From Marisimplicoccus framensis_A (GTDB lineage Bacteria > Bacteroidota > Bacteroidia > Flavobacteriales > Flavobacteriaceae), in NCBI GenBank assembly GCA_042088875.1, contig JBELLF010000010.1, positions 1-25,230 on the forward strand: 25,230 nucleotides of DNA, in the 5' to 3' direction. The position numbers were made by a program, and so were the translations under genes. Shown here piece after piece: positions 15,224 to 22,221 of this stretch. Positions within the stretch are counted from its first letter, which is position 1, and the number at the start of each line of letters is the position of its first letter. Under the pieces are notes generated by a model. It saw only the letters and a program-made list of their open reading frames with translations, did not search any database and was not told the DNA's origin.

Positions 15224-15231
15224 CAAAACTA
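15224..15231 (-). promoter_or_regulatory. Candidate -7 box for the second NTF2-like gene
   Basis: Reads TAGTTTTG on the - strand, an exact TAnnTTTG match, 41 bases before the ATG at 15182. A clear TTG -33 element is not seen. Confidence 0.35.
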
Positions 15232-15334
15232 TTGATTAAAAACACATTGAGATTGGTATTGATTCATTAAAAAAATTACAGAATAACGCTTAAAATGTTA
15301 GATACCTTAAATTTTAGTTATTAATTTTATTTCA

Positions 15335-16288
15335 ATGAAGAACATCTTTGTTGTTACATTGTTACTTATACTTAGCTGTTCAAAGTCTGATGTAGATAGT
15401 AAATCAAAAGATAATTATTCCGGATTTGTTTTCTATGAAGGTCTTTCAACTAATTATATTCAGCATGGTGGGTTAAAAAGAGAGTATTTATTATATATTC
15501 CCCCCAATCTAAATAATCGTGAAAATCTTCCTGTAATTTTTAATTTCCATGGTTATGGAGATCAAGCTTTACAATTTTTTAACCAAACTGACTTAATTGA
15601 AATTTCAGATAATAATGGGGTAGTTTTGGTATATCCTCAAGGATCTTATTTACCAGATGGAGGTTCGCATTGGAATGCTGCTCCATCTAGTTCATCATCA
15701 ACATCATTTGTAAATAAAAGTAGTACAGATGATATTGGTTTTTTTAAGGCTTTATTTGAAGAAATAAATCAAGACAATTTGATTGACTTAAAAAGAGTTT
15801 ATGTGATTGGATACTCTAACGGAGGAATGTTCTCCCATTTTTTAGCTTGTAATACAGATAACATAATTACTGCTATCGGTGATGTTGCAGGGACAATGCT
15901 CGATGAAACATTTAATAGCTGTAATCCATCCTCACCAATTCCAATATTGAAAATACATGGAACATCAGATAGAGTTGTTGGCTACAATGGTAATAATAAT
16001 TTAGAATATAAAAGTGTTGAAGAAGTGTTAGATTTTTGGAAATCTCATAATGGCTCTAAAACTGAAGAAGTTTTTGAGAATTTAGGAACTACCTCAATTT
16101 ATTCAGAGTTTTTTAATATTTCTGTAAATGTAAATTTTGAAAAATATATATTTAATTCAAACGATAATAGTAGTGAAATTGTCCATTATAAGATTATTGA
16201 TGGTGGTCATTGGTGGGATTACAGCTTAGATGACAATTTTAAAACAAGTTCTCTATTATGGGATTTTTTTTCAAAACACACAAAATAA
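15335..16288 (+). CDS. PHB depolymerase/feruloyl esterase-like lipoprotein
   Basis: A 317-residue alpha/beta hydrolase of the LpqC/esterase-PHB-depolymerase type. The lipoprotein signal is LLLILSC (Cys15). The core shows REYLLYIPPNL, the oxyanion region VIFNFHGYGD, nucleophile Ser161 in IGYSNGGM, acid Asp212 in IHGTSDRVVGYNG and His292 in IDGGHWW. The family cleaves esters such as polyhydroxybutyrate or feruloylated polysaccharides; cell-surface anchoring fits breakdown of external polymers. A serine-rich loop (SSSSSTSF) lies at about residues 118-125. A 73-residue ORF follows after 7 bases. Fold and triad are firm, substrate is inferred. Confidence 0.88.
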   Translation: MKNIFVVTLLLILSCSKSDVDSKSKDNYSGFVFYEGLSTNYIQHGGLKREYLLYIPPNLNNRENLPVIFNFHGYGDQALQFFNQTDLIEISDNNGVVLVYPQGSYLPDGGSHWNAAPSSSSSTSFVNKSSTDDIGFFKALFEEINQDNLIDLKRVYVIGYSNGGMFSHFLACNTDNIITAIGDVAGTMLDETFNSCNPSSPIPILKIHGTSDRVVGYNGNNNLEYKSVEEVLDFWKSHNGSKTEEVFENLGTTSIYSEFFNISVNVNFEKYIFNSNDNSSEIVHYKIIDGGHWWDYSLDDNFKTSSLLWDFFSKHTK

Positions 16289-16295
16289 TAATACA

Positions 16296-16517
16296 ATGGA
16301 GATCCCAGATAAATTAAAATTTGAATATCTACTATCATTAGACAACCATTTAGAGACAAAAGGTTTAGATAATCGAAAAGAAACAATGAAAAAAATATTT
16401 GAAATAACAAAAAAAATAGCAGACCTAGGATTTGGAGAAAATGATATTCATGAAATTACAACCGATGAAGAGATTTATATAAAATATGAAAAGTGGAGAA
16501 AAGACAATAATATTTAA
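16296..16517 (+). CDS. Small hydrophilic hypothetical protein
   Basis: A 73-residue, highly charged helical protein without membrane segment. ATG at 16296 (MEIPDKLKFEYLL) is chosen over an earlier in-frame ATG at 16230, because the latter would lie inside the esterase gene. It follows the esterase by 7 bases. It shares a TTAA palindrome with the convergent gene, which supplies the stop codon on both strands. I do not recognise the family. Confidence 0.6.
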   Translation: MEIPDKLKFEYLLSLDNHLETKGLDNRKETMKKIFEITKKIADLGFGENDIHEITTDEEIYIKYEKWRKDNNI

Positions 16518-16774
16518 TCTAAGGATGGAATAGAATTGTTAAGCATGTAATCCAAAAAAACATCTTCAAGAAATTCTCTTAATTCTTCATTTTTTACTAT
16601 TTCATTTTCCTTGAATACTCCAAATTCGATATTAGCCTCATAATATGTAACAACCATTTCATATTCTATAATTTCTGAATCATGTTCCACCTTAGTTTTT
16701 TTGTAAAGCATAGTATTACCCTTGAAAACTTTTTCTCTTTGTCCTTTTTCAGTTTCAATTATTTTATATTTCAT
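16514..16774 (-). CDS. Small hypothetical protein
   Basis: An 86-residue soluble protein, rich in Glu and Lys, with alternating strand-like segments (MKYKIIETEKGQREKVFKGN, EYEMVVTYYEANIEFGVF) and a C-terminal helix (ELREFLEDVFLDYML). No signal peptide or metal motif. It converges with the 73-residue gene, sharing the TTAA stop palindrome, and its start is overlapped by a tiny upstream membrane ORF. No family recognised. Confidence 0.6.
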   Translation of the reverse strand: MKYKIIETEKGQREKVFKGNTMLYKKTKVEHDSEIIEYEMVVTYYEANIEFGVFKENEIVKNEELREFLEDVFLDYMLNNSIPSLD

Positions 16775-16847
16775 TTCTCTTAGTAATCTTTATATATAAC
16801 CAATAGATTAGAAAAAATACATATCCAATAATAAAATAGTACCTCAT
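16764..16847 (-). CDS. 27-residue membrane ORF overlapping the next gene
   Basis: ATG at 16847 starts MRYYFIIGYVFFLIYWLYIK, one aromatic-rich hydrophobic helix, then a basic tail (ITKRNEI). Its end overlaps the first 11 bases of the 86-residue gene. It could be a leader or microprotein, or a chance ORF. Confidence 0.35.
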   Translation of the reverse strand: MRYYFIIGYVFFLIYWLYIKITKRNEI

Positions 16848-16909
16848 ATTTAAATTTAGAAAAAAATCAAAATATTTTAAATAATAAAATCTTTTTTTTA
16901 AATTAAATA

Positions 16910-17239
16910 ATGGCATTAGATTTTGTGGTTATAGGTGTTGGTGTTATCAATTACTTAATAGGTAATTATACAAATAAGGAAAATGCAAAAATTCTTTTGG
17001 CAGGTTATAATACAATGTCAAAAGCTGAAAGGGAAAAGTTTAACATTGATGAATATCTTAAATTTTTTAAGCCTTTTTTTAAAAAACTTGGTACATACAG
17101 CATCTTAATATATTTTGTTTCATCGTTAATTTTAGATGAAGCAACCACCTTATGGATTTGGACTATTACAATAACAATTCCTGTGATTTATTTAGCTATT
17201 TATGGCAATAGCAATAGATTTAAGAAAAAAGTTAAATAA
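16910..17239 (+). CDS. DUF3784-like membrane protein
   Basis: A 109-residue membrane protein with a first helix at residues 4-18 (DFVVIGVGVINYLIG), the signature ILLAGYNTMSKAEREKFN, and two further helices (TYSILIYFVSSLIL; WIWTITITIPVIYLAIYG). The AGYNTMSK...E...F/Y.... motif between helix 1 and 2 is diagnostic of DUF3784 proteins, small membrane proteins of unknown role that are common in Firmicutes and Bacteroidota. Its TAA overlaps by two bases an ATA from which a frameshifted zinc-ribbon frame begins. Confidence 0.75.
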   Translation: MALDFVVIGVGVINYLIGNYTNKENAKILLAGYNTMSKAEREKFNIDEYLKFFKPFFKKLGTYSILIYFVSSLILDEATTLWIWTITITIPVIYLAIYGNSNRFKKKVK

Positions 17240-17360
17240 AAAAGTGTAAAGCATGTCTTGAAATGTATGATCTGAGTCATGGTCCTCCTAAATGGGGTGA
17301 ATTTCGTTTTTTGGGGACTATTGTCCTAAATGTGGTACTTTCAATTCATATCTTAATTAA
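17236..17360 (+). pseudogene. Frameshifted zinc-ribbon protein gene
   Basis: A frame from 17236 reads IKKCKACLEMYDLSHGPPKW, then GEFRF. After the run TTTTTTGGGG (17307-17316) the coding sense passes to another frame: GDYCPKCGTFNSYLN, stop at 17358-17360. Joined, this gives two CxxC knuckles (CKAC, CPKC), a typical zinc ribbon of about 40 residues. One base lost or gained in the homopolymers explains the break. The expected start also reads ATA in place of ATG, overlapping the DUF3784 stop. Sequencing error in the homopolymer is the alternative to true decay. Confidence 0.55.
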
Positions 17361-17473
17361 TATTGTATAATTATTTTTATAATATTTATTTTAATATCCT
17401 TTACAATTTATTTAATAGTGTAATAACAATTATGCTTTATTTAATAGGTATATTGTAAAGGTTATCAGTATTT

Positions 17474-17662
17474 ATGCAAATTATTTTATTTGAATTTTTA
17501 AATCTTGTATTACTTGGAGTTCTAGTGTGTTTATGTATATCAATTCCATTTCTGTGGTTAAACTATTCAAATAAAAAAAAGATCAATAAAATTATTATCT
17601 GGCTAGTTTTTCTATTATCATCTTGTTTATTAGCGTGGTTAGTAGTTAAACTATATAATTGA
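17474..17662 (+). CDS. Small two-helix membrane protein
   Basis: A 62-residue protein with two long hydrophobic helices (FLNLVLLGVLVCLCISIPFL and IIIWLVFLLSSCLLAWLVVK) joined by a basic turn (NYSNKKKINK), giving a hairpin with the loop inside the cytoplasm. It lies among other very small + strand ORFs. No family recognised. Confidence 0.5.
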   Translation: MQIILFEFLNLVLLGVLVCLCISIPFLWLNYSNKKKINKIIIWLVFLLSSCLLAWLVVKLYN

Positions 17663-17693
17663 ATTTCAATAGTTTAATTTAAAAATTATTAAA

Positions 17694-17774
17694 TTAGTAA
17701 CATGAGGCATGTTCTAGTTCTTCTTGAAATATAAGAGGCAGTAAATTCTTTAAATCTAAAGATGAATAATTTAA
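17694..17774 (-). pseudogene. Possible C-terminal coding remnant
   Basis: A - strand frame between two stops reads LNYSSLDLKNLLPLIFQEEL, then EHASCY and a TAA. It has no start codon but looks protein-like for AT-rich noncoding DNA. It may be the decayed end of a small gene; chance cannot be excluded. Confidence 0.2.
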
Positions 17775-17790
17775 TTAATGATGTTGATAT

Positions 17791-17928
17791 ATGACAAAAG
17801 AGAATACAATTGGTGAGTTACTTAACAGATTAGAGGAAGAAATTAAGAATCCTAAAGACTCTGTTCATCAAATAGTACTTCAAACTACAATCGATAATAT
17901 AAATAAGCTAATAGATAATAATCTATAA
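17791..17928 (+). CDS. 45-residue acidic helical protein
   Basis: ATG at 17791 opens a 45-residue soluble ORF (MTKENTIGELLNRLEEEIKN, then PKDSVHQIVLQTTIDNINKL). It has two amphipathic helices and normal amino acid usage, unlike the hydrophobic runs expected from random AT-rich DNA. It is below routine gene-calling size. It may form a unit with the basic 51-residue ORF and the 119-residue gene downstream. Confidence 0.5.
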   Translation: MTKENTIGELLNRLEEEIKNPKDSVHQIVLQTTIDNINKLIDNNL

Positions 17929-18003
17929 TAGTTTTGTTAATAAACTTTTAAAATTTAAAATAATGTCTAAGATTATAAATATCATATCTAAATTAGTTGT
18001 TGT

Positions 18004-18159
18004 ATGAGATTATTTAGACGTGCTTCATATTTAATTGGTCGAAATAAAACCATTCAAAAATTATCATATTCAAAAACATATATGTTCTACACTTTGAAAA
18101 TGATGTACTACAAATTTGGTTGGCTAATTAAAATTGCTAAAAAATATCTTATTAGATGA
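18004..18159 (+). CDS. 51-residue very basic protein
   Basis: ATG at 18004 encodes a 51-residue peptide with about 14 Lys/Arg and no Asp or Glu (MRLFRRASYLIGRNKTIQKL, then SYSKTYMFYTLKMMYYKFGW and a Lys-rich end). Its TGA overlaps the ATG of the 119-residue gene (ATGA), which supports real, coupled translation. Extreme positive charge with many aromatics suggests binding to nucleic acid or to membranes, but this is inference only. Confidence 0.5.
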   Translation: MRLFRRASYLIGRNKTIQKLSYSKTYMFYTLKMMYYKFGWLIKIAKKYLIR

Positions 18160-18515
18160 TATTACTCCTTGAAGTTTTTTTAAAAGGTCTATATTCAGAG
18201 TATGTTTGGTTAAAAAAAGAGTATACAGTTAAATATAGTAATAAAAAGAAATATTCAGAGCTTTCTCCAAAGCAGGTAAGAGAGATTATAGATAAGTATT
18301 ACAATGATCTTCATAATAATAACACAAAAAAACTACTATTTAAAAGTGTAGAAAAAATTCAAAATATTTTACATAAAAGACTAAAAAGTTTTGAGAATGA
18401 TACATACAATGAATTAAATAGATTTGGAGACTTAAATTTATATAGATACTACCAATTTGTGGTTGCTTATAAAAAAGCTCTCGTAAAATATTATAAAGAG
18501 ATTATCCTCAATTAA
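18156..18515 (+). CDS. Hypothetical helical protein, 119 residues
   Basis: A lysine- and tyrosine-rich, all-helical soluble protein. A short hydrophobic start (MILLLEVFLKGLYSEYVW) is followed by a charged helical body (YSELSPKQVREIIDKYYNDL; LLFKSVEKIQNILHKRLKSF). No catalytic motif and no family recognised. Its start overlaps the stop of the basic 51-residue ORF by ATGA, and a + strand terminator lies about 160 bases downstream. Confidence 0.6.
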   Translation: MILLLEVFLKGLYSEYVWLKKEYTVKYSNKKKYSELSPKQVREIIDKYYNDLHNNNTKKLLFKSVEKIQNILHKRLKSFENDTYNELNRFGDLNLYRYYQFVVAYKKALVKYYKEIILN

Positions 18516-18674
18516 TCTAGGTTCTTATTTACTATTACAATTAATTAATAGGTATATACATATTAGATAATAATGTAAAATATAATATTCTTTGAGTTTA
18601 AATTTATTTTTTACAAAAATTAAATATATACTATTAGGCACTTGTATTCTTTTTATATAACTGGTTTTTACTTT
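18516..18674. other. AT-rich gap without recognised gene
   Basis: Extremely A/T-rich stretch between the 119-residue gene and the next terminator. No ORF with coding character on either strand and no clear promoter pattern. Confidence 0.4.
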
Positions 18675-18702
18675 AAACTCTCTTATTTTAAGAGGGTTTT
18701 TT
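18675..18702 (+). terminator. Intrinsic terminator, + strand
   Basis: Stem ACTCTCTT/AAGAGGGT (one G-T pair) around ATTTT, followed by a run of six Ts. It lies 30 bases before the DUF2461 gene and ends transcripts coming from the small-ORF region. Confidence 0.7.
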
Positions 18703-18732
18703 ATATTTTAGGGTTTATATCATAACAACTAA

Positions 18733-19407
18733 ATGCAAACAATACCAAAAAGTACAATTAGTTTTTTAAAAGAGTTAAAGTTAAATAACAACAGAGATTG
18801 GTTTAATGAAAATAAAGAACGATTTAATGCTATTAGAAGTGAAGTAAAAATATTTGCTCAAGAAGTTAATGATTCTCTAAATATTTCAGATAATATTGAA
18901 AAATTTAAAATATTTAGGATATACAGAGATTTGAGGTTCTCTAAAGATAAAACCCCTTATAAAAAAAATATCGGTATGGCATTTCATAGAGCAAAACCTG
19001 AGCTTAGAGGAGGTTATTACCTAGAAATATCTGCTGACCAAAGCTTTATAGCAGTTGGCTTTTGGAATCCGAATAAAGAAGACTTGTTTAGAATTCGAAA
19101 AGAAATAGAGGTAGATGGTCAAGAATTTAAAAATATTATAAATCAAAAAAAGATTAAAGATTTATGGGGAAATATTAAGGGAGATGAATTAAAAACATCA
19201 CCTAAGGGTTTTAACTCAGATCATGATCATATAGATATGATTAAAAAAAAGCAGTTTGTTTTTATCAAAAAAATAGATGAAAAAGAAATAATAGATTCAA
19301 GCTTTCAGAAAAATCTAGTTAATTACTTTATTTCTATCAGACCATTTTTTGATTATATGTCAGAAATTCTTACAACAAACCTTGATGGAGAATCTATTAT
19401 TAACTAA
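18733..19407 (+). CDS. DUF2461 (TIGR02453) family protein
   Basis: A 224-residue cytoplasmic protein of the DUF2461 family. Diagnostic blocks are the N-terminal FLKELKLNNNRDWFNENKER, then KIFRIYRDLRFSKDKTPYKK, RGGYYLEIS and the C-terminal FFDYMSEILT. The family is widespread and lacks an established activity; the conserved N.RDWF.....R and R.YRD.RFSKDK.PYK motifs suggest a phosphate or nucleic-acid-type ligand, which is only a guess. It precedes the hemolysin-III-like gene by 9 bases, so the two are likely co-transcribed. Confidence 0.92.
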   Translation: MQTIPKSTISFLKELKLNNNRDWFNENKERFNAIRSEVKIFAQEVNDSLNISDNIEKFKIFRIYRDLRFSKDKTPYKKNIGMAFHRAKPELRGGYYLEISADQSFIAVGFWNPNKEDLFRIRKEIEVDGQEFKNIINQKKIKDLWGNIKGDELKTSPKGFNSDHDHIDMIKKKQFVFIKKIDEKEIIDSSFQKNLVNYFISIRPFFDYMSEILTTNLDGESIIN

Positions 19408-19416
19408 TTGATAAAT

Positions 19417-20037
19417 ATGCAACTACTAAGAGAAGAAGAATTTTGGAATACTATTACCCATTTTATTGGTCTTATAGCATCAATTATTGGCTGTACTTAT
19501 TTAATTTATAGTAATAATAATTTATCAATATTAAGTTTCATAAGTATTTTTTTCTTTGGATTTGGACTTATAGGTGTTTATCTATCATCAACCTTATACC
19601 ATTTTATTTCAGAGCCTGTGTTAAAGGAAAAATTAAGAATATTTGATCATATAAGTATTTACTATTTAATTGCTGGTTCATATGCACCAGTTTGTTTAAT
19701 AACACTGGTTGATCAATCAGGAATATACATACTAATAGGGGTTAGTATTATTGCAATTTTAGGTACAATTTTTAAATTACTTTACATAGGTAAATTTGAA
19801 AAAATCTCTTTATCTCTATATCTTATAATGGGATGGCTTATAATATTTGATATTAGAAGTTTACTTGAAATATTAGAATTAAATGCAATTATTTTATTAA
19901 TACTAAGTGGGCTAAGCTATACATTAGGTACTATTTTCTATTCTATGAAAAAAAAATATGCACATACAATATGGCATCTATTTGTGATTGCTGGTAGTAC
20001 CTTTCATTTTTTTCTAATCCTTTTATATATTATATAG
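19417..20037 (+). CDS. Hemolysin III/PAQR family membrane protein
   Basis: A 206-residue protein with seven membrane helices, the bacterial HlyIII (YqfA/PAQR) type. The conserved metal-site motifs are present: SSTLYHF at the end of helix 2, FDHISIYYLIAGSYAP in helix 3, and HTIWHLFVIAGSTFHFF in helix 7; the His, Asp and His-His residues would bind zinc, as in adiponectin receptors. Such proteins may act as membrane hydrolases (ceramidase-like) or in lipid homeostasis; the name hemolysin is historical. The ATG at 19417 is preferred to the in-frame TTG at 19408. Operon with DUF2461. Confidence 0.92.
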   Translation: MQLLREEEFWNTITHFIGLIASIIGCTYLIYSNNNLSILSFISIFFFGFGLIGVYLSSTLYHFISEPVLKEKLRIFDHISIYYLIAGSYAPVCLITLVDQSGIYILIGVSIIAILGTIFKLLYIGKFEKISLSLYLIMGWLIIFDIRSLLEILELNAIILLILSGLSYTLGTIFYSMKKKYAHTIWHLFVIAGSTFHFFLILLYII

Positions 20038-20103
20038 TTTAAAACATTTGAGAGTAGTAAATTGCAAAAACAAAATTTTTACAATAATTAATACATAAAG
20101 AGT

Positions 20104-20733
20104 ATGTTAAAAATGCTAACACGATTAAGGAATTATCTTATTTCAGGACTTCTTTTTTGGATACCTTTAATTTTAACTATTGTTGTTATTAAATTCTTTT
20201 TAGAGTTTATTAATGGTCTTGTCCCACCAGAATATCTTCCAGAGGTTATTTTTAACTTGGATACAACTATTCCTGGATCTGGAATTATCTTACTATTCAT
20301 AATTATTCTTATCACAGGAGTATTGGTTACTAATATATTAGGACGAAGATTATTAGTATTATGGGAAAAGCTTCTTAATAGTATTCCAGGTTTTAGAAAC
20401 ATATATAATATATTAAAAAAAGTTTCTGATACAGTTTTAAATACTTCATCTGAAAGTTTCAAAAAGGCATTTTTAATTCAATATCCAAGTGAAGGTATTT
20501 GGGTAATCGCTTTTCAATCTGGTAACTATAGGGACGAGGCAGAATCAATTATAGGTGAAGAAATAATAAATCTTTTTGTTCCAACAACTCCTAATCCAAC
20601 TTCAGGTTTTTTTGTATTGATACCTAAAAAAGATGCTTATGAACTTGAAATAAGTGTAGAGGACGCATTTAAGCTCGTTATTTCTGCAGGTGTTGTTACA
20701 CCAAATTCTGTAAAGATTAAGGACAAGATGTAA
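20104..20733 (+). CDS. DUF502 family membrane protein
   Basis: A 209-residue protein with two N-terminal membrane helices (YLISGLLFWIPLILTIVVIK; GSGIILLFIIILITGVLVTN) and a soluble C-terminal domain. The family patterns are clear: RLRNYLISGL start, LNSIPGFRNIYNILKKV, FVPTTPNPTSGFFVLIPK and LVISAGVV. DUF502 proteins have no settled role; plant members (COV-like) affect vascular patterning and bacterial ones probably work at the membrane in trafficking or lipid-related tasks. It follows the hemolysin-III-like gene after 66 bases and converges on the DsrE-like gene. Confidence 0.92.
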   Translation: MLKMLTRLRNYLISGLLFWIPLILTIVVIKFFLEFINGLVPPEYLPEVIFNLDTTIPGSGIILLFIIILITGVLVTNILGRRLLVLWEKLLNSIPGFRNIYNILKKVSDTVLNTSSESFKKAFLIQYPSEGIWVIAFQSGNYRDEAESIIGEEIINLFVPTTPNPTSGFFVLIPKKDAYELEISVEDAFKLVISAGVVTPNSVKIKDKM

Positions 20734-20759
20734 TTATTATTACTATTGAAAATAATTTT

Positions 20760-21227
20760 TTAGTATGAAAAAAGTATATCTGCCTTTGAACTTTCTTGAA
20801 TTAGTTCTTTAGGATAGCTCCATTTTATTTTTTCAGAATCTAAAATCAACATGTCGGAATTATCTTTTGTAACACCATAAGTTTTAAATGATCCTTCAGA
20901 AACATGAACAATCCCCCCCTTATTAACAAAATCAATTAATAAATTTTTCATTCTCATGCTTAATTTATTAGTGTTTCCTCCGTGCATAGTAACTGTATGG
21001 AGATTATTGATTATATCGTTCATTAAGATTTTGACTCCATCACCAGCAGCAAAGTAAACAGTATTATGTCCTTGATCAAGAGCTTCATGTGCAGCATTAA
21101 TTGACATCATTGCAGCAGATGGGTTTTGCATAGGATCAGATGTTAGATGTATAAAATAATTTTTCTTTTCTTGGGCATTTAGAGATATGGAAAATATAAG
21201 TAGTGTTATGTAAAAAATTTTTTTCAT
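20760..21227 (-). CDS. Secreted DsrE-like protein without cysteines
   Basis: A 155-residue exported protein (signal MKKIFYITLLIFSISLNAQ) of the DsrE/DsrF-like fold: NYFIHLTSDPMQNPSAAMMS, the INAAHEALDQGHNTVYFAAGDGV block and KNLLIDFVNKGGIVHVSEGS. DsrE-type proteins normally carry or transfer sulfur on a cysteine located after the fourth strand (VC..C or similar). Here that place reads HVSEGSFKTYGV and the whole chain has no cysteine, so it cannot be a sulfur carrier; a binding or scaffold role is more likely. It converges with the DUF502 gene over a 26-base gap. Confidence 0.8.
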   Translation of the reverse strand: MKKIFYITLLIFSISLNAQEKKNYFIHLTSDPMQNPSAAMMSINAAHEALDQGHNTVYFAAGDGVKILMNDIINNLHTVTMHGGNTNKLSMRMKNLLIDFVNKGGIVHVSEGSFKTYGVTKDNSDMLILDSEKIKWSYPKELIQESSKADILFSY

Positions 21228-21345
21228 AATTATAAAATTTGTTTCAATGTTAAATATAATTTATTTATAATGTAAAACTGATATAAAGTATTTTTTAATC
21301 GATTCAATATTCAATCTAGGTTAATTATTTTAGAAATATTTAGAT

Positions 21346-21376
21346 AAAAAAAAGACTCAATTATGAGTCTTTTTAT
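21346..21376 (-). terminator. Terminator of the cupin gene
   Basis: Stem AAAGACTCA/TGAGTCTTT with loop ATTA; on the - strand it is followed by a run of eight Ts. It lies 20 bases beyond the cupin stop codon. Confidence 0.85.
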
Positions 21377-21395
21377 ACGCTTATATTAAAAATAT

Positions 21396-21881
21396 CTATT
21401 CAATAATTGCTACTGGACTATCTTTTTCGCCTATCCATGTAACTATAAAGATTAGATCTTGATCTCCTAAATTTTGAGAAAGATGCCATGTGTCTCTTAC
21501 TCCAAGAAATGCTTGATCTCCTGCTTTATATGTTTGTGTAGTAATTATTTTTTTCTCTGAAGATATATCATCTATAGATGTTTCAGTATCATAATTAACA
21601 GTTAATTCTCCTTGGATCACATATGCAACTCCAGTATATGGATGGTAATGCCAAGGTGAATTAAATCCAGGCTCCCAAACATTAATTTGACTTGAAACAG
21701 CTGCTTCACCAGAGGGGTATTCTAAAACATTACCTAAAGGATCACTTGATACCTGATTCATAATTAATCCACCTTCAAAATTGATTGATGAATTATTGTC
21801 TTCATCCTCTATTGTAATGCTATTATTACAACCCATTAATATTGTAAGCATAAAGAGTAATATTAATTTATAATTTTTCAT
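21396..21881 (-). CDS. Cupin-domain lipoprotein
   Basis: A 161-residue lipoprotein (signal MKNYKLILLFMLTILMGC, Cys18) with one cupin domain. The metal-binding motifs are complete: His78 and His80 in PWHYHPYTGVAYVIQG, Glu92 in GELTV, and His133 in DTWHLSQN. The conserved PSGEAAVSSQINVWEPG entry strand precedes them. Such cell-surface or periplasmic cupins bind a metal and a small ligand or act as dioxygenases or isomerases; the reaction is not defined by sequence. It stands alone with its own terminator. Confidence 0.88.
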   Translation of the reverse strand: MKNYKLILLFMLTILMGCNNSITIEDEDNNSSINFEGGLIMNQVSSDPLGNVLEYPSGEAAVSSQINVWEPGFNSPWHYHPYTGVAYVIQGELTVNYDTETSIDDISSEKKIITTQTYKAGDQAFLGVRDTWHLSQNLGDQDLIFIVTWIGEKDSPVAIIE

Positions 21882-21970
21882 TGTTTATTGTATTTTAATT
21901 TCAGTAAATATAATAAATATGTTCTGTTAATAATGAATGATTAAGTAGATATAGCAGCAGATTTTTTAAA

Positions 21971-22003
21971 AAAAAAAGCTCCAGAAACTATAAACTGGAG
22001 CTT
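21971..22003 (-). terminator. Orphan terminator on the - strand
   Basis: Stem AAGCTCCAG/CTGGAGCTT (9 bp, 10-base loop) followed on the - strand by a run of at least ten Ts. No - strand gene ends here: the next - strand start is the cupin gene, which begins further downstream. The transcript it ends may be a small RNA from 22010-22220 or a lost gene. Confidence 0.65.
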
Positions 22004-22221
22004 CGAATTATAAAAAATGTCAGTTAGAAATAAAATTCACTTTAAAGTAAATTTTAGTGTTCTAATTAATATGAAAAGCAAATCAAATTTATTTAAAGGA
22101 TTAGTTACTCCTATTAAGTAAATTTTAATCTTATATTAAATAATTAATGATTTTTTATTTTAGAATCTTTTTTTATTTAGTTTAGTTGATTATTAAAGTC
22201 TAAATATTAAAATAATTAACT
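22004..22221. other. Intergenic region, no clear gene
   Basis: Between the orphan terminator and the next + gene. Only a 16-codon + ORF (ATG at 22071, MKSKSNLFKGLVTPIK) is seen, perhaps the start of a truncated gene. On the - strand the region could be the body of a small RNA that ends at 21971. Confidence 0.35.
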
